Of a stretch of DNA of 64,000 bases, positions 11,472-19,825 are shown one piece after another. The notes under the pieces are model-generated. The model saw nothing but the letters and a program-made list of their open reading frames with translations. It did no database searches and was not told where the DNA came from. Position 1 is the stretch's first letter. The number at the start of each line of letters is the position of its first letter. This DNA comes from Acidimicrobiia bacterium (lineage in GTDB: Bacteria > Actinomycetota > Acidimicrobiia > IMCC26256 > PALSA-610): NCBI GenBank assembly GCA_036271555.1, contig DATBAK010000087.1, positions 1-64,000 on the forward strand, in the 5' to 3' direction. The position numbers and the translations under genes are program-made.

Positions 11472-12482
11472 ATGGAGCAGACGAGCGCACGGTGGCTGGA
11501 GGGGCGGGTCGCGATCGTGACCGGTGGTGGTCGGGGCATCGGTCGCGCCTATTGCGAACGGCTCGCGGCGTACGGCGCGCGCGTCGTCGTGAACGACTCG
11601 GGTGGCGCGACCGACGGCGCGGTGACCGACGAGGATCCCGCGGCCGACGTCGTGAACGCGATTCGCAGCGCGGGCGGTGAAGCCGTCGCGTTGCGCGGCG
11701 ACATCTCGTCGACCGCGGTCGGACGCGACCTCTGCGATCTCGCGATCGACACGTGGGGACGACTCGACATCGTGATCAACAACGCGGGGATCGGTCGTCC
11801 ACGCATGGTGTTCAACCTCGCCGAGGAGGAATGGGACGACGTCGTGCGCGTGCACCTCAAAGGCACGTTCGCGGTCTCGCAGCCCGCGTGCCGATGGTGG
11901 CGCGCGCAGGCGAAGGAGCGCGGCTCGTCGTACGGCCGCGTGATCAACACCGCGACCGGTCTCCTGCTCTACGGCGGCGCGGGCCAGTCGAACTACGTGG
12001 CCGCCAAGGCGGGCATCGCCGCGTTCACGGAAGCGGTCGCGACCGAGATGGCACCGTACGGTGTGACCGCGAACGCGATCATGCCGTCGGCGGCCACGCG
12101 TCTCGCGCGCATCGGCTGGCGCATGGAGCGCAACGCGGCCGCTCGCGAAAGGGAAGCGGCAGAGCCCGCGAGCGAAGCGAGCGCGACCATTGGCACCGAT
12201 CCGACCGATCCGGTGCACGTGGCGGAGTTCGGTTGCTTCCTCGCGTCCGAGGCGGCGGCGTGGATCAGCGGGCAGACGTTCCAGATCCGCGGTGCGACGA
12301 TCGAGCACGTCGGCTCGTGGCGCGTCGAGCGCACGATCACGCGCGACGGACGCGGCTGGAGCGCACCGGAGTTGGCAGAGGAGCTGCCGCGCGCGTTCGG
12401 CGCCGGCGCGAAGCGATCGGATCCCCCGCCGAAGCAGTGGAGCGAGAGCTATCACGCGACGCGGGAAGGCTCGGCGTTGTGA
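11472..12482 (+). CDS. Short-chain dehydrogenase/reductase with long C-terminal extension
   Basis: The protein is an NAD(P)-dependent oxidoreductase; substrate unknown. The Rossmann motif TGGGRGIG is near the N-terminus, then NNAG, NTAT, and the catalytic YVAAK (YxxxK). At 336 residues it is longer than classical SDRs: about 90 residues follow the usual end, resembling the actinobacterial MFE-2/hydroxyacyl-CoA dehydrogenase-like SDRs. Around residues 220-240 there is a low-complexity stretch (EREAAEPASEASATIG) coded by a copy of the dispersed 20-bp repeat at 12170-12189, which looks like an in-frame insertion. The start ATG at 11472 is the first in frame. Confidence 0.85.
   Translation: MEQTSARWLEGRVAIVTGGGRGIGRAYCERLAAYGARVVVNDSGGATDGAVTDEDPAADVVNAIRSAGGEAVALRGDISSTAVGRDLCDLAIDTWGRLDIVINNAGIGRPRMVFNLAEEEWDDVVRVHLKGTFAVSQPACRWWRAQAKERGSSYGRVINTATGLLLYGGAGQSNYVAAKAGIAAFTEAVATEMAPYGVTANAIMPSAATRLARIGWRMERNAAAREREAAEPASEASATIGTDPTDPVHVAEFGCFLASEAAAWISGQTFQIRGATIEHVGSWRVERTITRDGRGWSAPELAEELPRAFGAGAKRSDPPPKQWSESYHATREGSAL
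12170..12189 (-). repeat. Dispersed mirror repeat, intragenic copy
   Basis: On the minus strand this reads TGGTCGCGCTCGCTTCGCTC. It is the same 20-base element found after stop codons at 55.8, 58.4 and 61.6 kb, differing at one degenerate position. Here it lies inside the SDR gene in antisense orientation and codes for part of EPASEASATI without breaking the frame. Confidence 0.75.
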
Positions 12483-12495
12483 GCGCCCACCACAA

Positions 12496-12508
12496 GCCCG
12501 ACGCGGGC
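12496..12508. terminator. Small hairpin between convergent SDR and pepA
   Basis: GCCCG-ACG-CGGGC forms a 5-bp stem with a tight 3-base loop, 14 bp after the SDR stop. It is weak and could be chance in GC-rich DNA. It is placed here because the two genes converge. Confidence 0.3.
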
Positions 12509-12566
12509 AACGCGAGCCGCGCGCAGGCGTAGGCGCGGCACGAGGTCACCGGCCGCGGGCGGTGCG

Positions 12567-14003
12567 CTACCAGGCGGCGAGGAGCTCGAGCAGGGTGCGG
12601 ACGCCGGCGCCGGTGGCGCCCTTCGTGAGCTCGCCGTCGTCCTTGCTCGACCAGCCGGTCTCGCCGATGTCGAGATGCACCCACGGGATGCCGTTGACGA
12701 ACTCGCGCAGGAAGAGGCCCGCGAGCAGCGAGTCGGCCTGATCGGGATCGCCGATGTTGCGGAGGTCGGCGACGGGCGAGTCGATGTTCTCGCGGTACTG
12801 CTCGGGCAACGGGAGCGGCCACGCGAGCTCGCCCGCGCGCGCCGCCGCGTCGAGCACGCGCGCGACCAGCGCGTCGTCGTTGCCCATCACCGCGGTGAAC
12901 AGTGGACCGAGCGTGCGATAACCGGTGAGCGTCGCGATGTCGAACATCGCGACCGGCTCGCGCTCCGCGCCGAGCGAGAGCCCGTCGGCGAGCACGAGTC
13001 GACCCTCGGCGTCGGTGTCGAGGATCTCCACCGTCTTGCCGTTGCGCGCGACGACGACCTCACCGGGTCGCGTCGCGTCCGGACCGGGAAGGTTGTCGGT
13101 CGCGGCGACGATGCCGACCACGCGCACGCGCGGCGCGATCGCGGGCAGGGCGCCGAGCACCGCGAGGACCGCCGCTCCCCCGCCCATGTCGCCCTTCATC
13201 TCGTACATGTGCTCGGGACGCTTCAACGAGAGCCCGCCCGAGTCGAACGTGATGCCCTTGCCGACGACGACGATCGTCTCGGGATCGTCGACGCCCGGCG
13301 GCGTGTACTCGATTTGGATGAGGCGCGCGGGCTCGCGCGATCCCGCGTTCACCGCGCGCAGGCAACCGAGACGCTCGCGCTCGATGTCGTGCTCGTCCCA
13401 GACCGTGACGTGTAGATCGTGCGCGGCCGCGACCTCGGTCGCGATCTCCGCGAGTCGCGGCGCACCGAGGCGCGCGGGTGTCTCGTCGGCGAGATCGCGC
13501 GTGAAGGCGACCGCGCTCGCGACGATCGCGCCGAGCGCGACACCGCGATCGGCCGCGGGATCGGCGACGACGACCTCGCAGCGGCTCAGCGTGAGGGCAT
13601 CGGCCTGCGACTTGTGCCCGGCAAAGCGGTGCACACCGAGCACGACGCCCTCGGCGACCGCGCGCGCCGCGGCCTCGGCGCCGAGCGCGTCGACCGCGAC
13701 GGCACCGGGCTCGACCGCGATCGTCGCCGCGTGCTGCAACGCGCGACCGAGCGCGCCCGCCGCGCGCCGCACGACGCGCGCGCCGAGCGCGTGCCGCGCA
13801 CCGAGTCCGGCGACCACGAACGGTCGCCCGCTCCCGTCGACACCGGTCAGCAGCTCGCCGGCCTTGCCGCGAAAGCCCGACACCTCGGCGAACCGCTCGG
13901 TGAACGGCGCCGGCAACGCGTCGAGCTCGCCCGCGATCGCGAACGCGCCGCGCGCGTCGACCGCGGCGGAGATCTCGTCGGCACGAACGAGGTCGATGGC
14001 CAC
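12567..14003 (-). CDS. pepA: Leucyl aminopeptidase (M17 family)
   Basis: A cytosolic metallo-aminopeptidase acting on N-terminal residues of peptides; family members form hexamers. The 478 residues have an N-terminal macro-like domain and the M17 catalytic domain with VGKGITFDSGGLSLK, EMKGDMGGGAAV, and the signature region ILDTDAEGRLVLADGL. The classical signature is NTDAEGRL, so the first residue is D here; that position is not one of the metal ligands (the DxE is kept). The GTG at 14003 is chosen because GGGAGAC lies just upstream; a frame open to 14642 overlaps the neighbouring gene. It follows the hydrolase gene by 20 bp. Confidence 0.92.
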   Translation of the reverse strand: MAIDLVRADEISAAVDARGAFAIAGELDALPAPFTERFAEVSGFRGKAGELLTGVDGSGRPFVVAGLGARHALGARVVRRAAGALGRALQHAATIAVEPGAVAVDALGAEAAARAVAEGVVLGVHRFAGHKSQADALTLSRCEVVVADPAADRGVALGAIVASAVAFTRDLADETPARLGAPRLAEIATEVAAAHDLHVTVWDEHDIERERLGCLRAVNAGSREPARLIQIEYTPPGVDDPETIVVVGKGITFDSGGLSLKRPEHMYEMKGDMGGGAAVLAVLGALPAIAPRVRVVGIVAATDNLPGPDATRPGEVVVARNGKTVEILDTDAEGRLVLADGLSLGAEREPVAMFDIATLTGYRTLGPLFTAVMGNDDALVARVLDAAARAGELAWPLPLPEQYRENIDSPVADLRNIGDPDQADSLLAGLFLREFVNGIPWVHLDIGETGWSSKDDGELTKGATGAGVRTLLELLAAW

Positions 14004-14023
14004 CGTGACGTCTCCCTTCGGCT

Positions 14024-15553
14024 TCAGCTTGGGATCGGGGCCGCGTTCGCCGCCGCTTCGATCGCCTCGGCGTCGACATTGGTGAGGAGATGAAGCGTCT
14101 TCGCCTCCTGCGTCGCCTTGCCGATGTCGAGGACGTAGCGCTGGTGCGTCGGATAGATCTGTCGCAGATGCGCGGGCGTGAACGGTGTGGTGCTCCCGAA
14201 CAGCGAGCAGATGACGCTCACACCCGGCTTCAACGTGCCGTCGAGCGTCGAGATCGGCACGACGACCGCGGGCAGCCGCACACCACCGCGCGCGTTGCCG
14301 ACCGCGTCGCGCACGATCGTCGACGCCGTCGTGTCGATCGGCGCGGGATGCGGCGGCTGCACGTGGTTCGTGACCCAGAGATTCAGCGCGGCGAACGCGG
14401 CGTCGAGGCCGTAGTTCTCGGGACCGTCGTTGATCACCCCGCACAGCGACGTGAAGTCCGGAGCCTTCTCGCCCGGCGACCACACGTGACCCGACGCGAT
14501 GCCGTAGTCGAGCGTGGTCTGGTCGGCGTGCGAGGTGCCGGCGAGCTCCCACGTCACGAAGCGGTTCGTGTCGGGCTGGCGCGCCTTCGCGAACCCGAGC
14601 CCGAACAGATCGGTCTCGGTCTCGACGGTCATCACCGGCCACGGCTCGTCGCCGCGGATGTGCACGACGTCGGGCACTGAGTCCTTCGCCGCGGCGTTGA
14701 CCGGCTCACCGTCGTTGCCGCGGCTGTGGATCATGAAACCTTGGAACAACTTCGACACCGGCGCGATCGCGTTCACGTAGGTGACCATGCGCGACGCCGA
14801 CTGCGACTCGCCGGTGGCGATCAGTCGGGAGGGATGCAGCGTTCCGAGCGGGTTCACGCCCTTCGGTCGCCAGATCGCCTGCGCGGCCTGCGAGAAGATG
14901 TCGTAGGAGTAGTCGTCGCCGGGATGCGAGAGCGACGCGTACCTCTTCGGGTTCTGCATCTTCAACGAGACCGGGTTGTAGCCGGGGATCGGGATCGTGA
15001 ACCCGCCGGTTCCGGTGATGCCGAGTGCCTGCGCGGAGACGCCGACGTACGCGAAGCCGTCGTGGAGGAGCTCGGTGTGCGCGAAGCCGAAGTCGGGGTC
15101 GGAGTCGCGTCCGGCCGTCTCGTTGAACCACTCGAGCACGACCGTGCCGTTGAAGCGCGCGGGATCCGTCGGCACGCGCACGACCATCCGCGACTTGTAC
15201 GCGGCGGTGGTCGTCGGCGCGACCGTCCACTTGCCGTCCTCACCCCAGGTGCCCTTGGGCCCGTACGCGGTCGCGGTGCCCGAGAAGAAGTACTCGTGTT
15301 CGGAATAGCCGTACTGCTTCGCGAAGCCGGTCGGCATCGCGTTCACGGGGATGTCGGGAGTCCCGCCGGTCACGGGTCCGGCAACGGTCGGCCGCGCGAC
15401 CGGCGACGCGGGCGGGGCGACGAGCTCGCCGGTCTTCGGTGTCAGGCCCTTGGGAAGCGTCGTCGCGGTGTGGTGCGACGACGAACAGCCCGCGGCGACG
15501 ATGGCGCCCACCAACATCACCGACGCGAACCTGCGCATACCGTTCGTCCTCAC
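14024..15553 (-). CDS. Secreted alpha/beta-hydrolase-domain lipoprotein
   Basis: The predicted product is a 509-residue lipoprotein with signal MLVGAIVAAGC; acylation would fall on the cysteine near residue 23. The mature part matches the 'alpha/beta hydrolase domain' family of large secreted actinobacterial proteins. It has VVLEWFNETAGRD, GFAYVGVSAQ, and the nucleophile elbow GESQSA, then HSRGNDGEP and ELAGTSHADQ, where the histidine would be catalytic. The substrate is unknown. The GTG at 15553 overlaps the upstream SDR stop by 4 bp (GTGA); an ATG at 15538 is an alternative. It probably forms an operon with the SDR and pepA. Confidence 0.82.
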   Translation of the reverse strand: MRTNGMRRFASVMLVGAIVAAGCSSSHHTATTLPKGLTPKTGELVAPPASPVARPTVAGPVTGGTPDIPVNAMPTGFAKQYGYSEHEYFFSGTATAYGPKGTWGEDGKWTVAPTTTAAYKSRMVVRVPTDPARFNGTVVLEWFNETAGRDSDPDFGFAHTELLHDGFAYVGVSAQALGITGTGGFTIPIPGYNPVSLKMQNPKRYASLSHPGDDYSYDIFSQAAQAIWRPKGVNPLGTLHPSRLIATGESQSASRMVTYVNAIAPVSKLFQGFMIHSRGNDGEPVNAAAKDSVPDVVHIRGDEPWPVMTVETETDLFGLGFAKARQPDTNRFVTWELAGTSHADQTTLDYGIASGHVWSPGEKAPDFTSLCGVINDGPENYGLDAAFAALNLWVTNHVQPPHPAPIDTTASTIVRDAVGNARGGVRLPAVVVPISTLDGTLKPGVSVICSLFGSTTPFTPAHLRQIYPTHQRYVLDIGKATQEAKTLHLLTNVDAEAIEAAANAAPIPS

Positions 15554-16434
15554 TGACCCGTGGTCGGATTCCAGTTGCGGAAGTAGTCGGGATTGCGGCG
15601 CGCCTTCATCGCGGCGTAGCGCGCGTCGAGCGGCTCGTCACTGCTCGGGTTGATCCAGAACGTGTCGGATCGCACCGCGTCGAGCACGCGCTGCGCGACC
15701 TCTTCGAGCGGTGTGAAGGGCAACGGCGTGCCCGCCGCTTCCATCTGACTCTCGAACTCGTCGAGCGTCGGGTAGGGCGTCGTGCGTTGCTGCTCGCGCG
15801 TGTACTCGGCCGGGCGCGTCTTCCACGCGTCCCACAAGTGCGTGCGCAACCAGTTCGGTCCCGGATAGAGCACGGAGCACGACACGCGCGTGTCCTGCGT
15901 CTTCAGCTGGTAGTAGAGGAGCTCGGTCAGCGTGGTCACCGCACTCTTCGACATCGCGTAGATCGGCGCGTCGCCCATCGGCGCGATGCCGCCGTTGCCC
16001 GACGACGTGTTGACGATGTGGCCTTCGTCGCCCTGCTCCAACATGATCGGCACGAACGCGCGCAGGCCCCACGCGATGCCGAGCACGTTGACGTCGAGGC
16101 ACCAGCGCCAGTCGACGGGCTCGTACTCCCAGAGCATCGTCTGACCGCCGGGTCCGATTCCCGCGTTGTTGCAGAGCAGGTGCACCGCGCCGAACGTCGC
16201 GAGCGTCTCGCGCGCGAGCCCTTGCACCGACTCCGGCTTCGTGACGTCGGTGACGCAACCCGCAGCGTCGAGGCCGTCGGCCCGCAGCGCGGCGACCGTG
16301 TCGGCGAGTGGATCGGGCTGGATGTCGGCGAGCATCACCTTCATCCCCGACTGCGCGAAGTGGCGCGCCATCGCGAGGCCGATGCCGGAGGCACTGCCGG
16401 TGACGACCGCGGTCTTGCCTTCGATGTCGCGCAT
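15550..16434 (-). CDS. Short-chain dehydrogenase/reductase
   Basis: An NAD(P)-dependent oxidoreductase of 294 residues. The cofactor motif is TGSASGIG at residues 11-18, then CNNAGIG, the catalytic serine in NTSSGNG, and YAMSK (YxxxK). The tail (DPEQ-like WINPSSDEPLDARY) resembles SDRs found beside amidohydrolases and acyl-CoA genes in actinobacteria. The start is the ATG at 16434. It is divergent from the decarboxylase-like gene across 66 bp and translationally coupled to the hydrolase downstream. Confidence 0.88.
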   Translation of the reverse strand: MRDIEGKTAVVTGSASGIGLAMARHFAQSGMKVMLADIQPDPLADTVAALRADGLDAAGCVTDVTKPESVQGLARETLATFGAVHLLCNNAGIGPGGQTMLWEYEPVDWRWCLDVNVLGIAWGLRAFVPIMLEQGDEGHIVNTSSGNGGIAPMGDAPIYAMSKSAVTTLTELLYYQLKTQDTRVSCSVLYPGPNWLRTHLWDAWKTRPAEYTREQQRTTPYPTLDEFESQMEAAGTPLPFTPLEEVAQRVLDAVRSDTFWINPSSDEPLDARYAAMKARRNPDYFRNWNPTTGQ

Positions 16435-16500
16435 GGTCCCCCTGCGCAGGAGCCGAGTGGCGTGGAACACTACCGAGAGCATCGAACGCGAGGGGACGTC

Positions 16501-17280
16501 ATGCCGACGATTCGCTACGGAGCTCGACCACCCGAAGCGCAACGCAACCGCGAAGTCGAAGCGGTCAGCGCGCCGATCTGGTCGACGGCGGTCACCGTCG
16601 TGTGGGAGACGGATCCCGACGTGATCCGCGCGGTGTTGCCCGCCCCGCTCGAGCCGTCGGATCCGCTCGCCCGCGTGCGTTTCGCGGTCGTCGACATGGG
16701 CACCGGGATTCCGACGTTCGGTGCGGGCTGGTTCGGCGTGCGCGCACGGCACGGTTCGAAGGAAGGCGAGTACGCGCTGTTCATGCCGATGACGACGGAG
16801 CAGGCGACGGTCGGTGGACGCGAGACGTTCGGCGAACCCAAGAAGATCGGCCGCGTCGCGATCGAGATCCACGGCAACGAGGTGCACGCGTGGTTCGACC
16901 GCATGGGCTTCCCGCTCGCAGAGGTGAAGGGCCAGCTTCGCGAGTCGATCGACATCGCGCCGAAGGACAAGACCGACTTCTACTTCAAGTGCAGTCCGTC
17001 GCCCGACGGCAAGGGCTTCGACACCGAACCCGCGCTCGTGCACGTCGCGCGGCACGAGGAAGCACGCGACGGCCGTCGCCTCGACGGCACGCTCACACTG
17101 CACGACTCACCGCTCGACCCGATCGCCGACATCCCCGTCAACCGGATCGTGTCGATGGAGTTCGCGCAGATCACCACGAACCAGCACGGCGAGGTCGTCG
17201 AGCGCGTACCCGCGGATTGGTTGCTGCCGTTCGTCCACCAGCGCTTCGACGACCTGTCGGTGCTCGGCAAGAAGGACTGA
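16501..17280 (+). CDS. Acetoacetate-decarboxylase-family protein
   Basis: The 259-residue protein belongs to the ADC fold family. It keeps the Schiff-base signature: TFGEPKK, with the two adjacent lysines at 114-115, equivalent to the catalytic lysine and the lysine that lowers its pKa in Clostridium ADC. Many family members act on other beta-keto or enal substrates, so acetoacetate is not assured. It starts at ATG 16501, preceded by GAGGGG. The amidohydrolase begins 6 bp after its stop, so the two are almost certainly cotranscribed and may act in successive steps. Confidence 0.85.
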   Translation: MPTIRYGARPPEAQRNREVEAVSAPIWSTAVTVVWETDPDVIRAVLPAPLEPSDPLARVRFAVVDMGTGIPTFGAGWFGVRARHGSKEGEYALFMPMTTEQATVGGRETFGEPKKIGRVAIEIHGNEVHAWFDRMGFPLAEVKGQLRESIDIAPKDKTDFYFKCSPSPDGKGFDTEPALVHVARHEEARDGRRLDGTLTLHDSPLDPIADIPVNRIVSMEFAQITTNQHGEVVERVPADWLLPFVHQRFDDLSVLGKKD

Positions 17281-17286
17281 GCGCCG

Positions 17287-18549
17287 ATGAAACCGGACGA
17301 GCGCTACACGATCATCTCCGCCGACGCGCACGCGGGTCTGCCGTGCGAGGAGTACCGGCCGTTCCTCGACGCGCGCTACTTCGACGCGTTCGACGACTAC
17401 CTCGCGGAACGGCACGCGCAACGCGACCAGCAGATGAAGCTCAACTACGACTACATCACGAGCTGGGAGACGACGAACGAAGAGGGACTGCGCGGCGCGT
17501 ACGACGCCGAGCAGCGCGACAAGGAGCTCGACGCCGACGGCGTCGCGGCCGAGGTGCTCTTCGCCGACGCCGACGCGATCACGGGCATGGAGTCACCGCC
17601 GTTCGGCGCGGGGCTCTCGGCGGGAACGATCGAGGATCCCGAGCTCGCGTTCGCGGGCGCCCGCGCGCACAACCGCTTCCTCGTCGACCTGTGCGCGACC
17701 AGCCCGGAGCGGCGCGGCGGCATCGGGCTCGTGCCGATCTGTCACGACATCACCCGCGCCGTCGCGGAGGTCGAGTGGCTCGCGGGCACGCCCGGTATCC
17801 GCGGCGTGATGGTGCCGACGATGTGGCGCGATCGGCTGCCGTACAACCATCCCGACTACGACCCGGTGTGGGCCGCGTGCGAGGCCGCGAGTCTCCCGGT
17901 GCACGTGCACTCCGGTGAAGCGCCGCGCGAGGAGATGAACGACTTCATCGGCATCTACCTCGCCGAGGTGGTGTGGTGGACGCACCGCCCGATCGCGCAC
18001 CTGCTCTTCGGCGGGGTGTTCGAGCGCTTCCCCGGGTTGAAGTTCGTCGTCACGGAAGGCGCCGCGTACTGGGTGCCCGACATGAAGTGGAAGTGGGACC
18101 AGTACCTCGGCGGCGGTCACACGACGAAGAAGATGGCCGCCATGATGAAGGGCATCATCTCGAAGCTGCCGTCGGAGTACTTCGGCGAGAACATCTTCGT
18201 CGGCGCGTCGACGATGTCGAAGGAAGAGATCCGGCGCCGGCACTCCATCGGGTGCGACGTCGCGATGTGGGGCACCGATTACCCGCACCCGGAAGGCACG
18301 TGGCCGAACACGATCGCGCGGTTGCGCAGCGACTTCGGCGACGTGCCCGTCGAGGACGCGCAGCTCATGCTCGGCGCGACCGCGGCGCGTTGCTACGGCT
18401 TCGACCTCGACGCGTTGCAACCGATCGCCTCGCGCATCGGACCCACGCCGAACGACCTCGGTCAGGACGTCACGCTCGTCACCACCGACGAGGAACGCCG
18501 GCGCGCGGAGTGGTGGAAGGACGAGTACCAGGTCCGCTGGAACGGTTGA
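17287..18549 (+). CDS. Amidohydrolase-2 family metal-dependent hydrolase
   Basis: The 420-residue TIM-barrel hydrolase/decarboxylase is of the PF04909 type. Likely metal or active-site motifs are SADAHAG near residue 12, PVHVHSGE, and GTDYPHPEG near the C-terminus. Related enzymes act on aromatic or cyclic carboxylates such as 2-amino-3-carboxymuconate semialdehyde, but many are uncharacterised. It is the second gene of a two-gene operon with the ADC-like gene (6 bp gap). It converges on another amidohydrolase with a hairpin between. Confidence 0.88.
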   Translation: MKPDERYTIISADAHAGLPCEEYRPFLDARYFDAFDDYLAERHAQRDQQMKLNYDYITSWETTNEEGLRGAYDAEQRDKELDADGVAAEVLFADADAITGMESPPFGAGLSAGTIEDPELAFAGARAHNRFLVDLCATSPERRGGIGLVPICHDITRAVAEVEWLAGTPGIRGVMVPTMWRDRLPYNHPDYDPVWAACEAASLPVHVHSGEAPREEMNDFIGIYLAEVVWWTHRPIAHLLFGGVFERFPGLKFVVTEGAAYWVPDMKWKWDQYLGGGHTTKKMAAMMKGIISKLPSEYFGENIFVGASTMSKEEIRRRHSIGCDVAMWGTDYPHPEGTWPNTIARLRSDFGDVPVEDAQLMLGATAARCYGFDLDALQPIASRIGPTPNDLGQDVTLVTTDEERRRAEWWKDEYQVRWNG

Positions 18550-18552
18550 CGC

Positions 18553-18575
18553 GTGCCGGGCGCCGTGCCCGGCGC
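18553..18575. terminator. Hairpin between convergent amidohydrolase genes
   Basis: GCCGGGC (18555-18561) pairs with GCCCGGC (18567-18573) around a 5-base loop, with one or two more possible pairs outside. It lies in the 31-bp gap between two convergent stops and could end transcripts from both sides. Confidence 0.6.
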
Positions 18576-18580
18576 TCGCG

Positions 18581-19825
18581 TCACCAGGCCTTGACGACCT
18601 GGTCCTTGTCGAAGGCGTTGCACGTCGAGTCGGCCGGGTAGTCGATCGGGTCGAGCGGCACCCGCACGTCGCCGACCGTCGGACCGATGCGGTCGCCGAT
18701 CGCGCGCAGCCGGTCGAGATCGAAGTGGTAGACCGACGCGGGCGTCGTCTCGACCATCCGCCGCGTCTCCTCGGGCGGGCAGGCCGCGAACGCGACCCGC
18801 AGCGCCTCGGTCGTGTACGGGTAGCTGCCTTCGGAGTGCGGGTAGTCGGCGCCCCACATGATGCGGTCGACGCCGACCTCGTAGCGCAGCGAGCTCTCCG
18901 ACGAGCGCAGGAAGCTCGCGCCGACCCAGAAGTTGCGCGCGAAGTACTCGCTCGGTGTGAGCGACATGTTCTTCGCGACCGCGCCGAAGAACACGGCCTC
19001 GGCCGCGCCGCCGTGGACCATGCGGCGGTGGAACCAGTCGAGCGTCTCCATGCCGCGCGGGATCCAACCGGTCCCCTGCTCGGTGAGCGCGATGCGCAGA
19101 TTCGGATGGCGCTCGAGCACACCGCCGAAGATGAGGTGCCAGACCGCGCGGTGCGCGAACCACGCGATCTCGATGAGCATGATCGCGCGCGCGGCTTCGT
19201 GCTCACCGAAGTCCGGGAGCCCGCTGCCCGCGTGCACATTCAACACGACACCGAGCTCCTCGCAGAGATCCCACAGTGGTTCGTAGACGGGATCCCACAG
19301 CGGCGCGAGCGCGCTGTTCGGCGCGACCGACGGCAGCATGATGCCGCCGCACACGTCGATGTTCTCCTTCGCCCAACGCACCTCCGCGAGCGCGTCGTCG
19401 AGATCGTTCAGGAAGATCTGCGCGACGCCCGCGCGCCGACCGGGCGCGGCCGCGCAGAAGTCGGCGAGCCAGCGATTGTGCGCCTGCACGCCCGCGAGGC
19501 GTCGCTCGTAGTCGTCGACGGTCGGCTCGAGCGCGACGAGGTTTCCTTGCGCGAAGAACGGCGGCACCGTGTTCGGGAACAGCACCTCCGCGACGACGCC
19601 CTGCGACTCCGTCTCCTGGAGCCGGCGATCACTGTCCCAGTTGCGATACGCGGTCGGTGCCTGCAGATCGGCGAACGGGTTGACGTACGCCGCGGCCCAC
19701 GCGTCGAACTCGTCGTGCCACCGCGCCGGGAGATAGTGCTTGTAGCCGTTGATGTCGGCGCCCGCGTGGCCGTCGACGGAGACGATCGTGTAGCGACTCT
19801 CGGGCGTCAGCACACGATCGGCCAT
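18581..19825 (-). CDS. Amidohydrolase-2 family metal-dependent hydrolase
   Basis: The 414-residue PF04909-type enzyme shares the layout of its convergent neighbour and of the gene at 37.1 kb. It has SVDGHAGAD near the start, FPNTVPPFF, AHNRWLADFC, FLNDLDDALAE, LNVHAGSG and WGADYPHSEG. The substrate is unknown. The ATG at 19825 shares one base with the stop of the acyltransferase gene (TGATG), so the two are translationally coupled. The pairing of an amidohydrolase with an acyltransferase is unexplained. Confidence 0.87.
   Translation of the reverse strand: MADRVLTPESRYTIVSVDGHAGADINGYKHYLPARWHDEFDAWAAAYVNPFADLQAPTAYRNWDSDRRLQETESQGVVAEVLFPNTVPPFFAQGNLVALEPTVDDYERRLAGVQAHNRWLADFCAAAPGRRAGVAQIFLNDLDDALAEVRWAKENIDVCGGIMLPSVAPNSALAPLWDPVYEPLWDLCEELGVVLNVHAGSGLPDFGEHEAARAIMLIEIAWFAHRAVWHLIFGGVLERHPNLRIALTEQGTGWIPRGMETLDWFHRRMVHGGAAEAVFFGAVAKNMSLTPSEYFARNFWVGASFLRSSESSLRYEVGVDRIMWGADYPHSEGSYPYTTEALRVAFAACPPEETRRMVETTPASVYHFDLDRLRAIGDRIGPTVGDVRVPLDPIDYPADSTCNAFDKDQVVKAW

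Noticed and set aside
12567-14642. An N-terminal extension of leucyl aminopeptidase to 691 residues
   Set aside because: The extra 213 codons overlap the hydrolase lipoprotein gene in another frame and show no domain; GTG 14003 has a ribosome-binding site.
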